This document shows, one piece after another, positions 26,956-35,878 of a DNA stretch of 64,000 nt. The stretch covers positions 1,302,001-1,366,000 of the forward strand of contig NZ_CP046455.1 of the NCBI RefSeq assembly GCF_009734425.1, written 5' to 3'. Each line of letters opens with the position of its first letter. Within the stretch, counting starts at the first letter, position 1. Position numbers and translations under genes: made by a program. This stretch comes from Corynebacterium occultum. Lineage in GTDB: Bacteria > Actinomycetota > Actinomycetes > Mycobacteriales > Mycobacteriaceae. The notes under the pieces were generated by a model, which saw only the letters and a list, made by a program, of their open reading frames with translations, was not told where the DNA came from and did no database searches.

Positions 26956-27028
26956 GCCCCGTTCGTCTAGCGGCCTAGGACACCGCCCTCTCACGGCGGC
27001 GGCACGGGTTCAAATCCCGTACGGGGTA
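26956..27028 (+). tRNA. tRNA-Glu (CTC), copy 2
   Basis: Same sequence as the copy at 19125. No clear T-tailed hairpin follows directly, unlike the first copy, so this transcript may run on into the gene-poor region. Confidence 0.95.
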
Positions 27029-27029
27029 C

Positions 27030-27665
27030 GATTAAGAAAAGGTCACTATCTTCTAACGGAGGTGGTGGCCTTCTTCTTGCTCCCAATAAGAGCACCCCCG
27101 CACCCGAACGAGTCAAGGCTGGTTTTCCTTGGCTTTCGGGGGACAGGGGGTATTTCTGGGTAACATGTTAGCGCCTGTTTGAGTTCACTCTCTTTTCAAA
27201 CCGATGTAGCACTCATATGCTTCAGGTAACGGAGAAATCCACAGCAAGGCTCCATCGGTACCGTGGAGTTTGACCGATTAGCTACCGGCCACTTGGAAGC
27301 CTCCGGAGACATTGGAATCAACGGATTGGAGAGCGAATGACGGCAAGTGGAACCAACACAACTTCCGGACACCTCGTAGGCGTTCACCCGGCAGCGGGCA
27401 TCGCCATAATCCAGACTTCCAAGCACTAGAGATGTGTGAAGTAGGAGCTAACCGAGTATATGACGTATCGAGAGTGTCACCCGAACCCCACGAATCACGA
27501 CCTTCGATAACCCACACCCGGCACATTATTCCCTTTAAGGGTTGAGGCGGACGGGATGACGAGAAGCATCACTACCTCGCATCTCAGATACTTCCGCACA
27601 CGACGTCGGAAAGCGGTGGCAGCAGGTCGAAGGTAACGGAATCGTCCAAGGTTCGGCCACTGCAG
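27030..27665. other. Gene-poor stretch between tRNA-Glu copies 2 and 3
   Basis: About 640 bases with only short open frames and no recognisable protein. One 30-codon frame at 27337-27429 has GGAGAG upstream but no homology I know. The stretch ends in a strong terminator (27666-27707), so it may be transcribed, either as a read-through from tRNA-Glu copy 2 or as an unknown RNA; otherwise it is decayed island DNA. Confidence 0.4.
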
Positions 27666-27707
27666 AACCCGTCCCCAGCTTCCCAGGGGGCGGGTTTCTC
27701 TTTGTCT
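27666..27707 (+). terminator. Strong terminator with no assigned gene
   Basis: AACCCGTCCCC pairs with GGGGGCGGGTT (11 bp, one G-T) around a 9-base loop, followed by TCTCTTTG. Confidence 0.7.
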
Positions 27708-27802
27708 TGGTTTACTCCCCTGATCAGCGGATTTGTTGAACTATAACCTTATCGTTTAATCTTTGTTCAGACCGCAGCGAGCAATCGTCACAGTCTGATC
27801 TA

Positions 27803-27875
27803 GCCCCGTTCGTCTAGCGGCCTAGGACACCGCCCTCTCACGGCGGCGGCACGGGTTCAAATCCCGTACGGGGTA
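27803..27875 (+). tRNA. tRNA-Glu (CTC), copy 3
   Basis: 73 bases, identical to the other two tRNA-Glu genes, here without a tRNA-Gln partner. It is likely transcribed from the AT-rich block near 27733-27760 (contains TATAAC). Confidence 0.95.
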
Positions 27876-27881
27876 CAAAAT

Positions 27882-27922
27882 AAATCTCCTCCAGGAAGAA
27901 ATTCCTGGGGGAGATTTTTCGT
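27882..27922. terminator. Bidirectional terminator, tRNA-Glu copy 3 / AHSA1 gene
   Basis: AAATCTCCTCCAGGAA pairs with TTCCTGGGGGAGATTT (16 bp, one G-T) with a 4-base loop; T-runs follow on the plus strand and the convergent gene ends just beyond. Confidence 0.85.
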
Positions 27923-27931
27923 TGCCCCGCT

Positions 27932-28375
27932 TCAGGCTTGGTGAGTCAGGTAGTCACTCAGATTGGCCAGGGCGGTGGTCATGCTTTCGCGTTGCCCCTC
28001 CGCGGTGATCCCGGACGGGGCATTTCTTGCACTGAGGGTGAGGAGGCTGCCGCCGGCCAGGGGCGCCAGTTCCCAGATGATCTGCAGGGTGCCGGCGAGA
28101 TCCGGATCCTCGGACTCAAAACTGAGGTTCATCACCAGTTTTTCTTCGGGGATGATCTCCACGAAGTGGGCATCCAGCACATCAGTCCGGTTGGAGGTCT
28201 GATCACTGTGGATCATCCGGAAGCCACCCTCCTCGCTGAGGACGAAGCCCTCGAAGCGGCAGCTCCAGCCCTCTGGCGGAAGCCAGGAACACAATGCTTT
28301 GGGATCCACCAGGGCGGTATAAACCTGGTTGGGGGAGGCGGAAATATGCCGGGAAAGGACATCGGTGCGGGACAT
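27932..28375 (-). CDS. SRPBCC/AHSA1-domain protein
   Basis: 147 residues, one START/Bet v1-like fold of the Hsp90-activator-homology (AHSA1) group: 'SPNQVYTALVDPKALCSWLPP', 'FRMIHSD..', 'FVEIIPEEKLVMNLSFES' and the C-terminal helix 'GQRESMTTALANLSDYL' are typical. Such proteins bind small hydrophobic ligands or act as toxin-like or regulatory partners; no specific role can be given. ATG 28375 has TAGACT 7 bases upstream on the minus strand (leaderless). It lies downstream of ltbR in the same direction with its own promoter. Confidence 0.85.
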   Translation of the reverse strand: MSRTDVLSRHISASPNQVYTALVDPKALCSWLPPEGWSCRFEGFVLSEEGGFRMIHSDQTSNRTDVLDAHFVEIIPEEKLVMNLSFESEDPDLAGTLQIIWELAPLAGGSLLTLSARNAPSGITAEGQRESMTTALANLSDYLTHQA

Positions 28376-28385
28376 GTCCCCGAGT

Positions 28386-29102
28386 CTAGAGCGCTGCGCT
28401 GAGCTTTTCCGAGGCCTGCAGAAGTTCGGTCGACCACTTGGCCCCGGGCTCCGGTCCCAACCGCTCCGCTGGCCCAGAGATGGACAGTACCGCCAGGAAA
28501 AGTCCGGCAGAGTTGAATACCGGGGAGGATAGGCTGGCCAGACCTGGTTCGCGTTCGCTGACGGATTCCGCCCAGCCCTGTTCGATCACCTGGCGTAGTT
28601 CGGCGGCGGTGAAGGCGGCGTCGGGAAGCAGGGCTTCGCGGAGCTGCTCGCTGGAGTGGGCGAGGAATACCTTGGCGGCGGAACCGGCGGTCAGCCTCAT
28701 CTGGGAACCCACTGGAACGGTGTTCTGCAGACCAGAGGGCGGTTCCTGGGCAGCGACGCAGGTGCGGGTGGTGTCGGTGAGCTGGTAGAGCTGCACCGAT
28801 TCCCCCGTGTGGTTCATGAGGGCGGCCATGACGGGGGTCGCGGCGTCGATAAGCTGGGTTTTTGCACCTGCGCCCAGTGTTGCCAGGGCGGAGCCGATGG
28901 ACCAACGGCCATCGGAGGTGCGCGCCAGGATGCGGTGGGTTTCCAGGGCGGTGGCCAGGCGGTGCACGGTGGCCCGGGGGAGTTCGGTATCCTCACACAG
29001 TTCGGCCAGCGAACGGGGATGGTCGGCTGCGGACATCATGATGGCGACCACACGGTCGAGAACCTTGATGCCGGAGGGGGTTGATGCGCTATACTGTCCC
29101 AT
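28386..29102 (-). CDS. ltbR: IclR-family regulator of leucine/tryptophan synthesis
   Basis: 238 residues: N-terminal winged helix ('RSLAELCEDTELPRATVHRLATAL' broken here) and C-terminal IclR effector domain ('SVQLYQLTDT', 'GSAAKVFLA', 'EPGLASLSSPVFNSAGLFLAVLSISGP'). Its place, divergent from leuCD, is that of C. glutamicum LtbR, which represses leuB, leuCD and the trp operon. TAATAT (29109-29114, minus strand) ends 6 bases before the ATG, so the message is probably leaderless and its promoter overlaps that of leuC. A copy of the dispersed motif lies in its codons for 'LIDAA'. Confidence 0.9.
   Translation of the reverse strand: MGQYSASTPSGIKVLDRVVAIMMSAADHPRSLAELCEDTELPRATVHRLATALETHRILARTSDGRWSIGSALATLGAGAKTQLIDAATPVMAALMNHTGESVQLYQLTDTTRTCVAAQEPPSGLQNTVPVGSQMRLTAGSAAKVFLAHSSEQLREALLPDAAFTAAELRQVIEQGWAESVSEREPGLASLSSPVFNSAGLFLAVLSISGPAERLGPEPGAKWSTELLQASEKLSAAL
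28843..28854 (+). repeat. Dispersed motif copy GCGTCGATAAGC
   Basis: Exact copy inside ltbR; read along the gene it is GCTTATCGACGCCGCG. See findings. Confidence 0.85.
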
Positions 29103-29128
29103 ACAACGATATTAGCATCCCATACTAT
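29097..29128. promoter_or_regulatory. ltbR-leuC divergent control region
   Basis: Two direct repeats TCCCATAC (29097-29104 and 29118-29125) spaced 21 bp, two helical turns. The first overlaps the ltbR start, the second the likely leuC -10 TACTAT (29123-29128). They are candidate LtbR sites for autoregulation and leuCD repression; no experimental link is visible here. Confidence 0.45.
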
Positions 29129-29178
29129 GAGAATTCAGCCCGATTCTTGTGGTGTGTGCAGAATAGAGGTGACTCCCC

Positions 29179-30630
29179 ATGACAGCGCCTGAGAAGACCC
29201 AGAAGCTGACCCTGGCCGAGAAGGTGTGGAATGACCACGTCGTCTCCAAGGGTGAGAACGGCGATCCGGACCTGATCTACATTGACCTGCAGCTGCTCCA
29301 CGAGGTGACCTCGCCGCAGGCCTTCGATGGTCTGCGTGCCGCCGGCCGCAAGCTGCGTCGCCCGGATCTGCACCTGGCCACCGAGGATCACAACGTGCCC
29401 ACCGAGGGTATCAAGACCGGTAGCCTGCTGGAGATCAACGACCAGATCTCGCGTCTCCAGGTGGAGACCCTGCGCAAGAACTGTGCCGAGTTCGGCGTGC
29501 GACTGCACTCCATGGGTGATGTCCGTCAGGGCATCGTCCACACCGTCGGACCGCAGTTGGGCGCCACCCAGCCCGGCATGACCATTGTCTGCGGTGACTC
29601 CCACACCTCCACCCACGGAGCCTTCGGTTCCATTGCGATGGGCATCGGCACCTCCGAGGTCGAGCACGTGATGGCCACCCAGACCCTCTCCCTCAAGCCC
29701 TTCAAGACCATGGCCATCGAGGTGTCCGGCGAGCTGCAGCCCGGTGTCTCCGCCAAGGACCTGGTTCTGGCCATCATCGCCAAGATCGGCACCGGCGGTG
29801 GCCAGGGCCACATCATCGAGTACCGCGGTGAAGCCATCCGCAAGCTCTCGATGGAAGCTCGCATGACCATCTGCAACATGTCCATCGAAGCAGGTGCCCG
29901 CGCCGGCATGATCGCCCCGGATGAGACCACCTTCGAGTACGTCAAGGGGCGCGAGATGGCCCCCACCGGCGCCGACTGGGACGCTGCCGTCGAGTACTGG
30001 AAGACCCTGGCCACCGATGAGGGCGCCGAGTTTGACACCGTCGTCGAGATCGACGGTTCCGCACTGACCCCCTTCATCACCTGGGGCACCAACCCCGGCC
30101 AGGGCCTGCCCCTGTCCGAGAATGTGCCGGACCCGGAGTCCTTCACCAACGACAATGACAAGGCAGCCGCCGAGAAGGCACTGACCTACATGGACCTGGA
30201 GCCCGGCACCCCGCTGCGCGATATCAAGGTCGATGTTGTCTTCCTGGGCTCCTGCACCAACGCGCGCATCGAAGACCTGGAGATCGCCGCCGAAATCCTC
30301 AAGGGACAGAAGGTCGCCGAGGATGTACGCATGATGGTCGTTCCCTCCTCCACCTGGGTCAAGCAGGAAGCGGAGAAGGCCGGCCTGGACCAGATCTTCA
30401 TCGAAGCTGGTGCAGAATGGCGGACCGCCGGTTGTTCCATGTGTCTGGGCATGAACCCCGACCAGCTCAAGCCGGGGGAGCGCAGCGCATCCACCTCGAA
30501 CCGTAACTTCGAGGGTCGTCAGGGGCCTGGTGGCCGCACCCATCTGGTGTCCCCGGCCGTCGCTGCCGCCACCGCCATCCGGGGCACCCTGTCCTCCCCG
30601 GCAGACCTCGCCGAAACCGCCGCGAACTAA
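29179..30630 (+). CDS. leuC: 3-isopropylmalate dehydratase large subunit
   Basis: 483 residues. With LeuD it isomerises 2-isopropylmalate to 3-isopropylmalate. The [4Fe-4S] cluster ligands are seen in '[13 protein letters not shown]' and '[11 protein letters not shown]'; '[14 protein letters not shown]' is the aconitase-family substrate loop. GAGGTGA stands before the ATG. leuD follows after 12 bases with AAGGAGAA, so the two subunits share a message. Confidence 0.97.
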   Translation: MTAPEKTQKLTLAEKVWNDHVVSKGENGDPDLIYIDLQLLHEVTSPQAFDGLRAAGRKLRRPDLHLATEDHNVPTEGIKTGSLLEINDQISRLQVETLRKNCAEFGVRLHSMGDVRQGIVHTVGPQLGATQPGMTIVCGDSHTSTHGAFGSIAMGIGTSEVEHVMATQTLSLKPFKTMAIEVSGELQPGVSAKDLVLAIIAKIGTGGGQGHIIEYRGEAIRKLSMEARMTICNMSIEAGARAGMIAPDETTFEYVKGREMAPTGADWDAAVEYWKTLATDEGAEFDTVVEIDGSALTPFITWGTNPGQGLPLSENVPDPESFTNDNDKAAAEKALTYMDLEPGTPLRDIKVDVVFLGSCTNARIEDLEIAAEILKGQKVAEDVRMMVVPSSTWVKQEAEKAGLDQIFIEAGAEWRTAGCSMCLGMNPDQLKPGERSASTSNRNFEGRQGPGGRTHLVSPAVAAATAIRGTLSSPADLAETAAN

Positions 30631-30642
30631 GGAGAATCATCC

Positions 30643-31242
30643 GTGGAAAAATTCATCACCCACACCGGTGTCGGCGTGCCGCTGACCAGATCGAATGTCG
30701 ACACCGACCAGATCATCCCCGCGGTCTACCTCAAGCGCGTGACCCGCACCGGTTTCGAGGACGCCCTCTTCGCTGAGTGGCGCAAACAGGATGACTTCAT
30801 CCTCAACCAGGACACCTACAAGAACGGCTCCGTCCTGGTGGCCGGCCCCGACTTCGGTACCGGCTCCTCCCGGGAGCACGCCGTCTGGGCCCTGATGGAC
30901 TACGGCTTCAAGGTGGTCTTCGCCTCCCGTTTCGCCGATATCTTCCGTGGCAACTCCGGCAAGTCCGGCCTGCTGGCTGCCCTGATGGAGCAGGCGGACA
31001 TTGACCTGCTGTGGAAGCAGATGGAGCAGGAGCCCGGCCTTGAGCTGACCGTGGACCTGGAGTCCCGCACCGTCACCGCCGGCACCAACACCTACACCTT
31101 CGATGTTGATGACTACACCCGCTGGCGCCTGATGGAGGGTCTCGATGACATCGGACTGACCCTGCGCAAGGCTGATGAGATCTCCGCATTCGAGGAGAAA
31201 CGCGCCCCCTTCAAACCGGTGATCACCGCACTGGCTGAATAA
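30643..31242 (+). CDS. leuD: 3-isopropylmalate dehydratase small subunit
   Basis: 199 residues, the swivel-domain subunit of the LeuCD enzyme. '[16 protein letters not shown]' and '[17 protein letters not shown]' are diagnostic. GTG start with AAGGAGAA at 30629. A terminator follows 30 bases after the stop. Confidence 0.97.
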   Translation: MEKFITHTGVGVPLTRSNVDTDQIIPAVYLKRVTRTGFEDALFAEWRKQDDFILNQDTYKNGSVLVAGPDFGTGSSREHAVWALMDYGFKVVFASRFADIFRGNSGKSGLLAALMEQADIDLLWKQMEQEPGLELTVDLESRTVTAGTNTYTFDVDDYTRWRLMEGLDDIGLTLRKADEISAFEEKRAPFKPVITALAE

Positions 31243-31271
31243 GCATCGCCGGTAGTTTCCAGACAGCCAAG

Positions 31272-31325
31272 AGCTCCGCCCCACCTCCCTTATCTGTAGG
31301 GGAGTGGGGGCGGAGCTTTCTTCTT
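31272..31325 (+). terminator. leuCD terminator
   Basis: AGCTCCGCCCC / GGGGCGGAGCT 11-bp stem with an inner CACCTCCC/GGGGAGTG stem and a TTTCTTCTTC tail. Confidence 0.85.
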
Positions 31326-31840
31326 CACTCCTCAGGACTTTAACCCCAAAGGCCGAAAAACAGAGGCATCTTGGGGCGTAGGGATATCTCCCGGACACAG
31401 ATCATCAGCTTCAGCTGATGAGGATGCACCCGGATGATAATCGTCCCAGTCAGACCGCGGGTCCGAAAGAAACCGAAAAGGTCCAGGAGAACGCTCCCTG
31501 ATGATCCGGCCGTTGAGCACGCGGAGAACGCGCTGCGTCGGACCCGGAAAATAACCCCGTTGGAGCACCCAGGAACTGGGGCAACTGCTCAACGACGCCC
31601 GCCATTGCACAGCTCGGCGCTACGCCATATTTATCAGCCCTCACCGTGCAGGAGAGGAAACTGGGTAAAGCAGCGGTGGGTGCACCCCCTCCAGCCAGCA
31701 GAGCGAGATTCTTCGTGCTGATGTTTTATCCCGGACGGTATCTTGGCGGTTAGCGCTGCAGTGTTCGCGGTGCTGGGCAAAAATCAGGTGGAAGAAGGAG
31801 AGGGTCTGCCCTGGACCCGCGAAAGTCTTCAGGAAAACCC
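31326..31840. other. Intergenic stretch, no gene seen
   Basis: Contains a perfect 18-bp dyad CATCAGCT-TC-AGCTGATG (31403-31420) of unknown role. No supported ORF. Confidence 0.5.
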
Positions 31841-31996
31841 ATGAGCAAGGACCCGGTTGAAATTGGCGCAGACATCAACCGCACCCCGGAAGGGGAGAGT
31901 AGCTGTTTCAACATGGAAAATGCGCCGGAAGAAGAAAAGCGCCGCGTCTCCGAACTCAAGGATGCCAGGAACCGCTCTTTCTTAAAGAACAGATAA
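31841..31996 (+). CDS. Small charged hypothetical protein (51 aa)
   Basis: ATG 31841 with AGGAAAA upstream; the product is acidic in the middle and basic at the end ('NAPEEEKRRVSELKDARNRSF'), likely helical and soluble. It is 75 bases before a YihY-family gene in the same direction and may share its transcript. No family recognised, so coding is probable but not certain. Confidence 0.45.
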   Translation: MSKDPVEIGADINRTPEGESSCFNMENAPEEEKRRVSELKDARNRSFLKNR

Positions 31997-32071
31997 TGGC
32001 TGGCCAGGAAAGATCGTGGGAACCTACCTGTCGATGATTTTCCCGTTCCCGGAAAAAGGAAAGGACCTCAT

Positions 32072-33271
32072 ATGTCGAACGACCGGATTGAAGACACTCT
32101 GGACTCAGTGCACGCCCCTGAACCGGAAAGTGATCAAAAACCAGATACCCCACCCAAGCTCGCCGGTTCCAGTTGGGCATACGCGCTGAAGCGGTCGACG
32201 AAGGAGTTCTCCAGCGACGGATGTCTTGATCTTGCGGCCATGCTGACTTACTACACGGTGTTGTCGCTGGCCCCGGCTCTGCTGGCGATCTTTTCGATTA
32301 TTTCTCTGGTCTTTGCTTCTAACGCGGGCACCGTCACCACAGTGGTGGATGAATTCGCCCGCGAATATGTCCCCGCTGATTACCAGGTGCTGGTTTCCGA
32401 TCTGGTGGATACCCTTATCGGCTCGGCCACCGGTGGGGTGATTGCCTTGATCATTGGTATCGCCACTGCACTCTGGTCAGCTTCAGCGTATGTCAAGGCG
32501 TTTTCCCGTGGCTCCAACATCATCTACAACCGTGCCGAGGGGCGAGGTCTGATCAAGCAGACCGGCACGATGCTGCTGACCACTCTGGCGATGTTGTTCG
32601 GCATTGTGGTGATCTTGGTTTCGCTTGCTCTTAATGAGACGCTGGTGTCTGGTCTGCTCAGTCCCATCGCTGAACCACTCGGGTTAGGCGGCACACTGGA
32701 GTTCCTCCTGCGTCATTTCCTCCCGGTGTGGGCCTGGGTGAAGTGGCCATTTATTGGGGTGTTGATCATTGTGCTGATCGCGACTCTCTACTATTTCACT
32801 CCCAATGTTAAGCCTCCTAAGTTCTCCTGGATCAGTCTTGGGTCCATTGTCGCGATTATCGGCATTGTGATTGTCAGCGGTGCCTTGTACGTCTACTTCG
32901 CGTTCTTCGCCGGCTACAGCTCTTATGGGGTCATCGGTGGTGTGATGGCATTGCTCTTTACCCTCTGGGTCTTTAACATCATGCTGCTGCTGGGTGTGGA
33001 GATAGATGCGGAGGTGGAACGGGCCCGGGAGTTGCAGGCTGATCTGCCTGCCGCGGACAATATTCAGCTCCCGCCACGCGATACCGCCGGAGTGGAGAAG
33101 CAGAAGAGGACGCAGGAAAAACTTGCCGATGAAGGAGAGGATTTGAGGACACAGCATCAGGACGTTAATGCCTCAGGGGAGAAAAAGCGGAGCCCCACCA
33201 GTGGGGATGAAGACCACATCGAACAGGACGACACGGCCGGTGAGGGATCTTCACCTCAGAAGGGCCGGTGA
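32072..33271 (+). CDS. YihY/BrkB-family membrane protein
   Basis: 399 residues. A charged N-terminus of about 45 residues is followed by the YihY (formerly 'ribonuclease BN') domain with six hydrophobic segments: 'DLAAMLTYYTVLSLAPALLAIFSI' is the family's opening helix, broken here by its polar face, and 'SYGVIGGVMALLFTLWVFNIMLLLGVEIDAE' ends it. A hydrophilic tail of about 70 residues rich in Lys/Glu/Asp follows. The function is unknown; members were once mis-assigned as RNase BN and some are envelope or virulence factors. AAGGAAAGGAC precedes ATG 32072. Confidence 0.88.
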   Translation: MSNDRIEDTLDSVHAPEPESDQKPDTPPKLAGSSWAYALKRSTKEFSSDGCLDLAAMLTYYTVLSLAPALLAIFSIISLVFASNAGTVTTVVDEFAREYVPADYQVLVSDLVDTLIGSATGGVIALIIGIATALWSASAYVKAFSRGSNIIYNRAEGRGLIKQTGTMLLTTLAMLFGIVVILVSLALNETLVSGLLSPIAEPLGLGGTLEFLLRHFLPVWAWVKWPFIGVLIIVLIATLYYFTPNVKPPKFSWISLGSIVAIIGIVIVSGALYVYFAFFAGYSSYGVIGGVMALLFTLWVFNIMLLLGVEIDAEVERARELQADLPAADNIQLPPRDTAGVEKQKRTQEKLADEGEDLRTQHQDVNASGEKKRSPTSGDEDHIEQDDTAGEGSSPQKGR

Positions 33272-33538
33272 ACTGGGAAACCGAGCCACTCTGGCCGGAT
33301 GCGGAAGCCCGCCGCTGGCCAGCACTCGCCCCACACCACCAGACTCTTGCCCCTTCGGGTAGCAGGCGGCAGAGAGAAACTCACCGTGCAGTTCCAATTG
33401 TTCTCTCATCGAATATTTGAAATGTCTGGTTCCGTCGGGAAAACAGCCGAGCTTATCCGGTAGTCCCCTCTCCGTGAGAGAAGGAAAGATCAGGCGGAAC
33501 CCCACTCCGCAGGCATCAGGCCAAGGGCAGGCATCATC

Positions 33539-34107
33539 ATGAAACACCCCATTGCTCTGGTCACCCTCGCCCTGAGCTCCACCCTGGTGCTGGCCGCCTG
33601 CCCCGATGACACCGCATCCGACGAATTCGCCATACACGATCAACCCATGTCTTCCGGGAACATGAATGCCGAAAGATATGATCATCCGAGAGACGGGGGT
33701 GCACCGCCAGCAGGGATTGCCGTGGCGGATAATCCGACCTACCCGTTGGGCATCGAGGTGATTCTCATGGCTGATCATATGCCCGGGACGGACGGAGCCA
33801 CAGCAAGGATCTCAAGTGCTTTTGACACCACCACGTATTCGGTCAGCTACACCCCGGCTGGTGGGGAGCCGATCACAGATCACCGGTGGATCGTCCCCGA
33901 GGAGCTCGTGGATCCGGGTGAGGCTCCGTTGCCGGAGGGGACCGAGGTGATCTTAGATGCTGAGCATATGCAGGGGATGAAAGGGGCGGAAGCGACATCG
34001 ACTACTCAACAGAAGAAACGGTGCACATGGCCGATCTGGCCACTGGTGGTATGACGATGCGCAACCACAAGTGGGTCATCGAGAGTCAGATCAGGACCGC
34101 AGAATAA
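33539..34107 (+). pseudogene. DUF1541 (YdhK-like) lipoprotein with a frameshift near its end
   Basis: Signal peptide and lipobox ('LVLAAC') start at ATG 33539. The body shows the duplicated DUF1541 pattern 'PLGIEVILMADHMPGTDGATARI...YSVSYTP..GEPITDHRWIVPEEL' and again '..GTEVILDAEHMQGMKGAEA'. In the first frame the protein stops at 34054 after unrelated residues, but a one-base shift near 33995-34000 restores 'YSTEETVHMADL' and '..MRNHKWVIESQI', ending at TAA 34105. So one base is missing relative to the ancestral gene. It may be a real inactivating mutation or a sequencing error. The family is exported and linked to metal or stress response in some species. Confidence 0.75.
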
Positions 34108-34206
34108 AACGGAGATAACAGGCCTGCAGTTCACCGGGTATCCGGGGGTGCTGGGTGGCCGGCCCATTTTCCCTCTCAGCTCATCCTCCGGAAAAGGGCA
34201 TGAAAA

Positions 34207-34234
34207 AACGCCAGGGAGGCTGGACCCTGGCGTT
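34207..34234 (-). terminator. Terminator of the 34.3-kb membrane protein gene
   Basis: AACGCCAGG / CCTGGCGTT stem; on the minus strand a TTTTTT run follows directly. Confidence 0.85.
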
Positions 34235-34251
34235 GTGGAGAAAGGGTTAGT

Positions 34252-34599
34252 TTACCAGAAGACGGCGATGGCCACGTTGATCAGGGTCAGCCCACCGACA
34301 GCATGGGCCATGCCGGTGGGAACCGGCTCATTCTTGGCAACCTTGCGGCGACCGAGGACCGCGGCCACCAGAACACCGATCAGCAGAACCAGCTTGATGC
34401 CGATCTTGATGTGGTTGACGGTGCCGTCACCCATCTCAAGGGAGCCGACCATTGCCAGGCCGGTGACCAGCATGACCCAGGCGCCGATGTGCTGCCACTG
34501 GCTCACGGCCGGGTTCTTGAAGGTTGCCAACCAGCCGCCGAGCAGAGCTGCGGTGCCCAGGATGTGGAAGAAGAGGAAAAGGGTGTGAAGGAGATCCAT
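34252..34599 (-). CDS. Small four-helix membrane protein
   Basis: 115 residues, four hydrophobic segments separated by short loops ('TFKNPAVSQWQH', 'EMGDGTVNHIK', 'RRKVAKNEPV'), including conserved-looking His residues in helices 1 and the loops, as in small haem- or quinone-linked membrane proteins; I cannot assign a function. An ATG at 34608 overlaps a -10 element TAGCAT (minus strand); the ATG at 34599 is 7 bases after it, so the leaderless start 34599 is preferred. Confidence 0.75.
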   Translation of the reverse strand: MDLLHTLFLFFHILGTAALLGGWLATFKNPAVSQWQHIGAWVMLVTGLAMVGSLEMGDGTVNHIKIGIKLVLLIGVLVAAVLGRRKVAKNEPVPTGMAHAVGGLTLINVAIAVFW

Positions 34600-34654
34600 A
34601 ACAGTCATGCTAACTTTTTAAACCCGACCCGGCGAAACCAGTGGGGCCAGTCAC

Positions 34655-35653
34655 CTATTTGGCTGGCAGCGGACTGGCCAGGTAGTCCGCGCCGGTCAGC
34701 TCCCCATCGGTGAAGCTGAGCACCCAGACACTCGCCTTCTTCGCTTTGACCTCATCGATCGGCAGCCGACCGACGGAGGAGAGCCAGGCGATCAGGTCGG
34801 GGATGATGATGCCCTGGCCGATGATCACCGAAACCCCACCCGCGAGGATTAACTCATTGAATCGACGCTGCACCACCGTCATCTGACTGAGCCAGGCATC
34901 ATCACCGAAGATCGGATCCACCTGCACCTCGACCTTGAGCTCATCGGCCAGGGGCGCGGCCGTCGCCTGGCAGCGTTCCGGCACAGCCGAGTAGATGGCG
35001 GTGGGCTTATAAGGCAACAGCATCGGTACAAGCATCTCCGACTGACGGCGCCCCTTCTTGTCCAGGGGGCGCTTATTGTCATCACCCTCCCAGTTGCGGC
35101 GCTGATGGGCGCGACCATGACGAACGAAGAGGATGCGGGTGGTGGCTGGCAGGTTGAAACGCTTCCTCGCCTTGTCCAGAACCTGGCGATCCACCTCATA
35201 ACTGAGCAGGGTGCGAGCCTCCTCATAAGGCAGCCAACGGATCTCATCGACTTCCTCATTAGGCTGGAACTCCCCACCCAGCACCTGCCCGGTCCAGTAG
35301 TAGACCACCTTGGTCCGGCCCATCACCGGGTAATGCACCTTGCCCAGCAGCTTGCCCAGACGGATCTCATAACCGGTCTCCTCGAGGATCTCGCGGGCGG
35401 CGGTGGTGGGCAGCGATTCGCCAGGATCCACCTTGCCCTTGGCCAGGGACCAGTCGTCATAGTGGGGGCGGTGGATCACCGCCACCTCAAGAGTGTCCGG
35501 ATCAGCGAGATCCCCACGCCAGAGCACCGCGCCGGCGGCGAGGGTCGGCTTCTTGAACTCGGCGCCGGGGTCACTGGGGATGACCTGATGACGGCCGGTC
35601 ACCACGCATTCCCCATTCTGGTCCTTGTCCGTCTCATGCGTTGCCTTGCTCAT
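34655..35653 (-). CDS. Two-domain Nudix hydrolase / histidine phosphatase (MutT1-like)
   Basis: 332 residues. The N-terminal Nudix domain has the box 'GKVDPGESLPTTAAREILEETG' (split here for length: G-x5-E ... REILEETG), and the C-terminal half begins with the phosphatase RHG motif 'LFVRHGRAHQRR' with a second His in the later part replaced by 'IIGQG'. It resembles mycobacterial MutT1, which cleans 8-oxo-dGTP and related nucleotides in two steps. The loss of the canonical second-half His suggests the phosphatase step may be altered. ATG 35653 (AAGGCAGG upstream) is preferred; upstream in-frame ATGs exist at 35752 and 35791. Confidence 0.82.
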   Translation of the reverse strand: MSKATHETDKDQNGECVVTGRHQVIPSDPGAEFKKPTLAAGAVLWRGDLADPDTLEVAVIHRPHYDDWSLAKGKVDPGESLPTTAAREILEETGYEIRLGKLLGKVHYPVMGRTKVVYYWTGQVLGGEFQPNEEVDEIRWLPYEEARTLLSYEVDRQVLDKARKRFNLPATTRILFVRHGRAHQRRNWEGDDNKRPLDKKGRRQSEMLVPMLLPYKPTAIYSAVPERCQATAAPLADELKVEVQVDPIFGDDAWLSQMTVVQRRFNELILAGGVSVIIGQGIIIPDLIAWLSSVGRLPIDEVKAKKASVWVLSFTDGELTGADYLASPLPAK

Positions 35654-35878
35654 GTCCTGCCTTAGGATCGGGTGGCCCTCATCGACCCCCGGGGAAGAAT
35701 TAACCTCCCGGGAAACCGCTGAGGGTGAATCATTGATTTCAGTGTGCACCATCATCGCGCAGAATCGTGGCGCGCGCATCGCAGGACACACCCGTCCAGT
35801 GGTACCGGAGACAGCGTTCCGTAGAATCTCGGGAGCACGGCTAAGTATTTTCTAGGTTGGGTGGAAGGCGGACATCAC

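Larger units (their letters stand above)
26860..27029. repeat. 170-bp direct repeat, right copy (tRNA-Gln + tRNA-Glu)
   Basis: Identical to 19029-19198, offset 7831 bp. Recombination between the copies would delete the IS remnant and the whole Wadjet operon and leave one intact tRNA pair. Confidence 0.95.

Noticed and set aside
19029..27029. Possible prophage or integrase-driven island
   Set aside because: No integrase, phage structural gene or short att core was found; only an IS630 remnant and the long tRNA repeats.
27278..27545. Two short ORFs on opposite strands in the gene-poor region
   Set aside because: No ribosome binding site, no recognisable family, odd composition.
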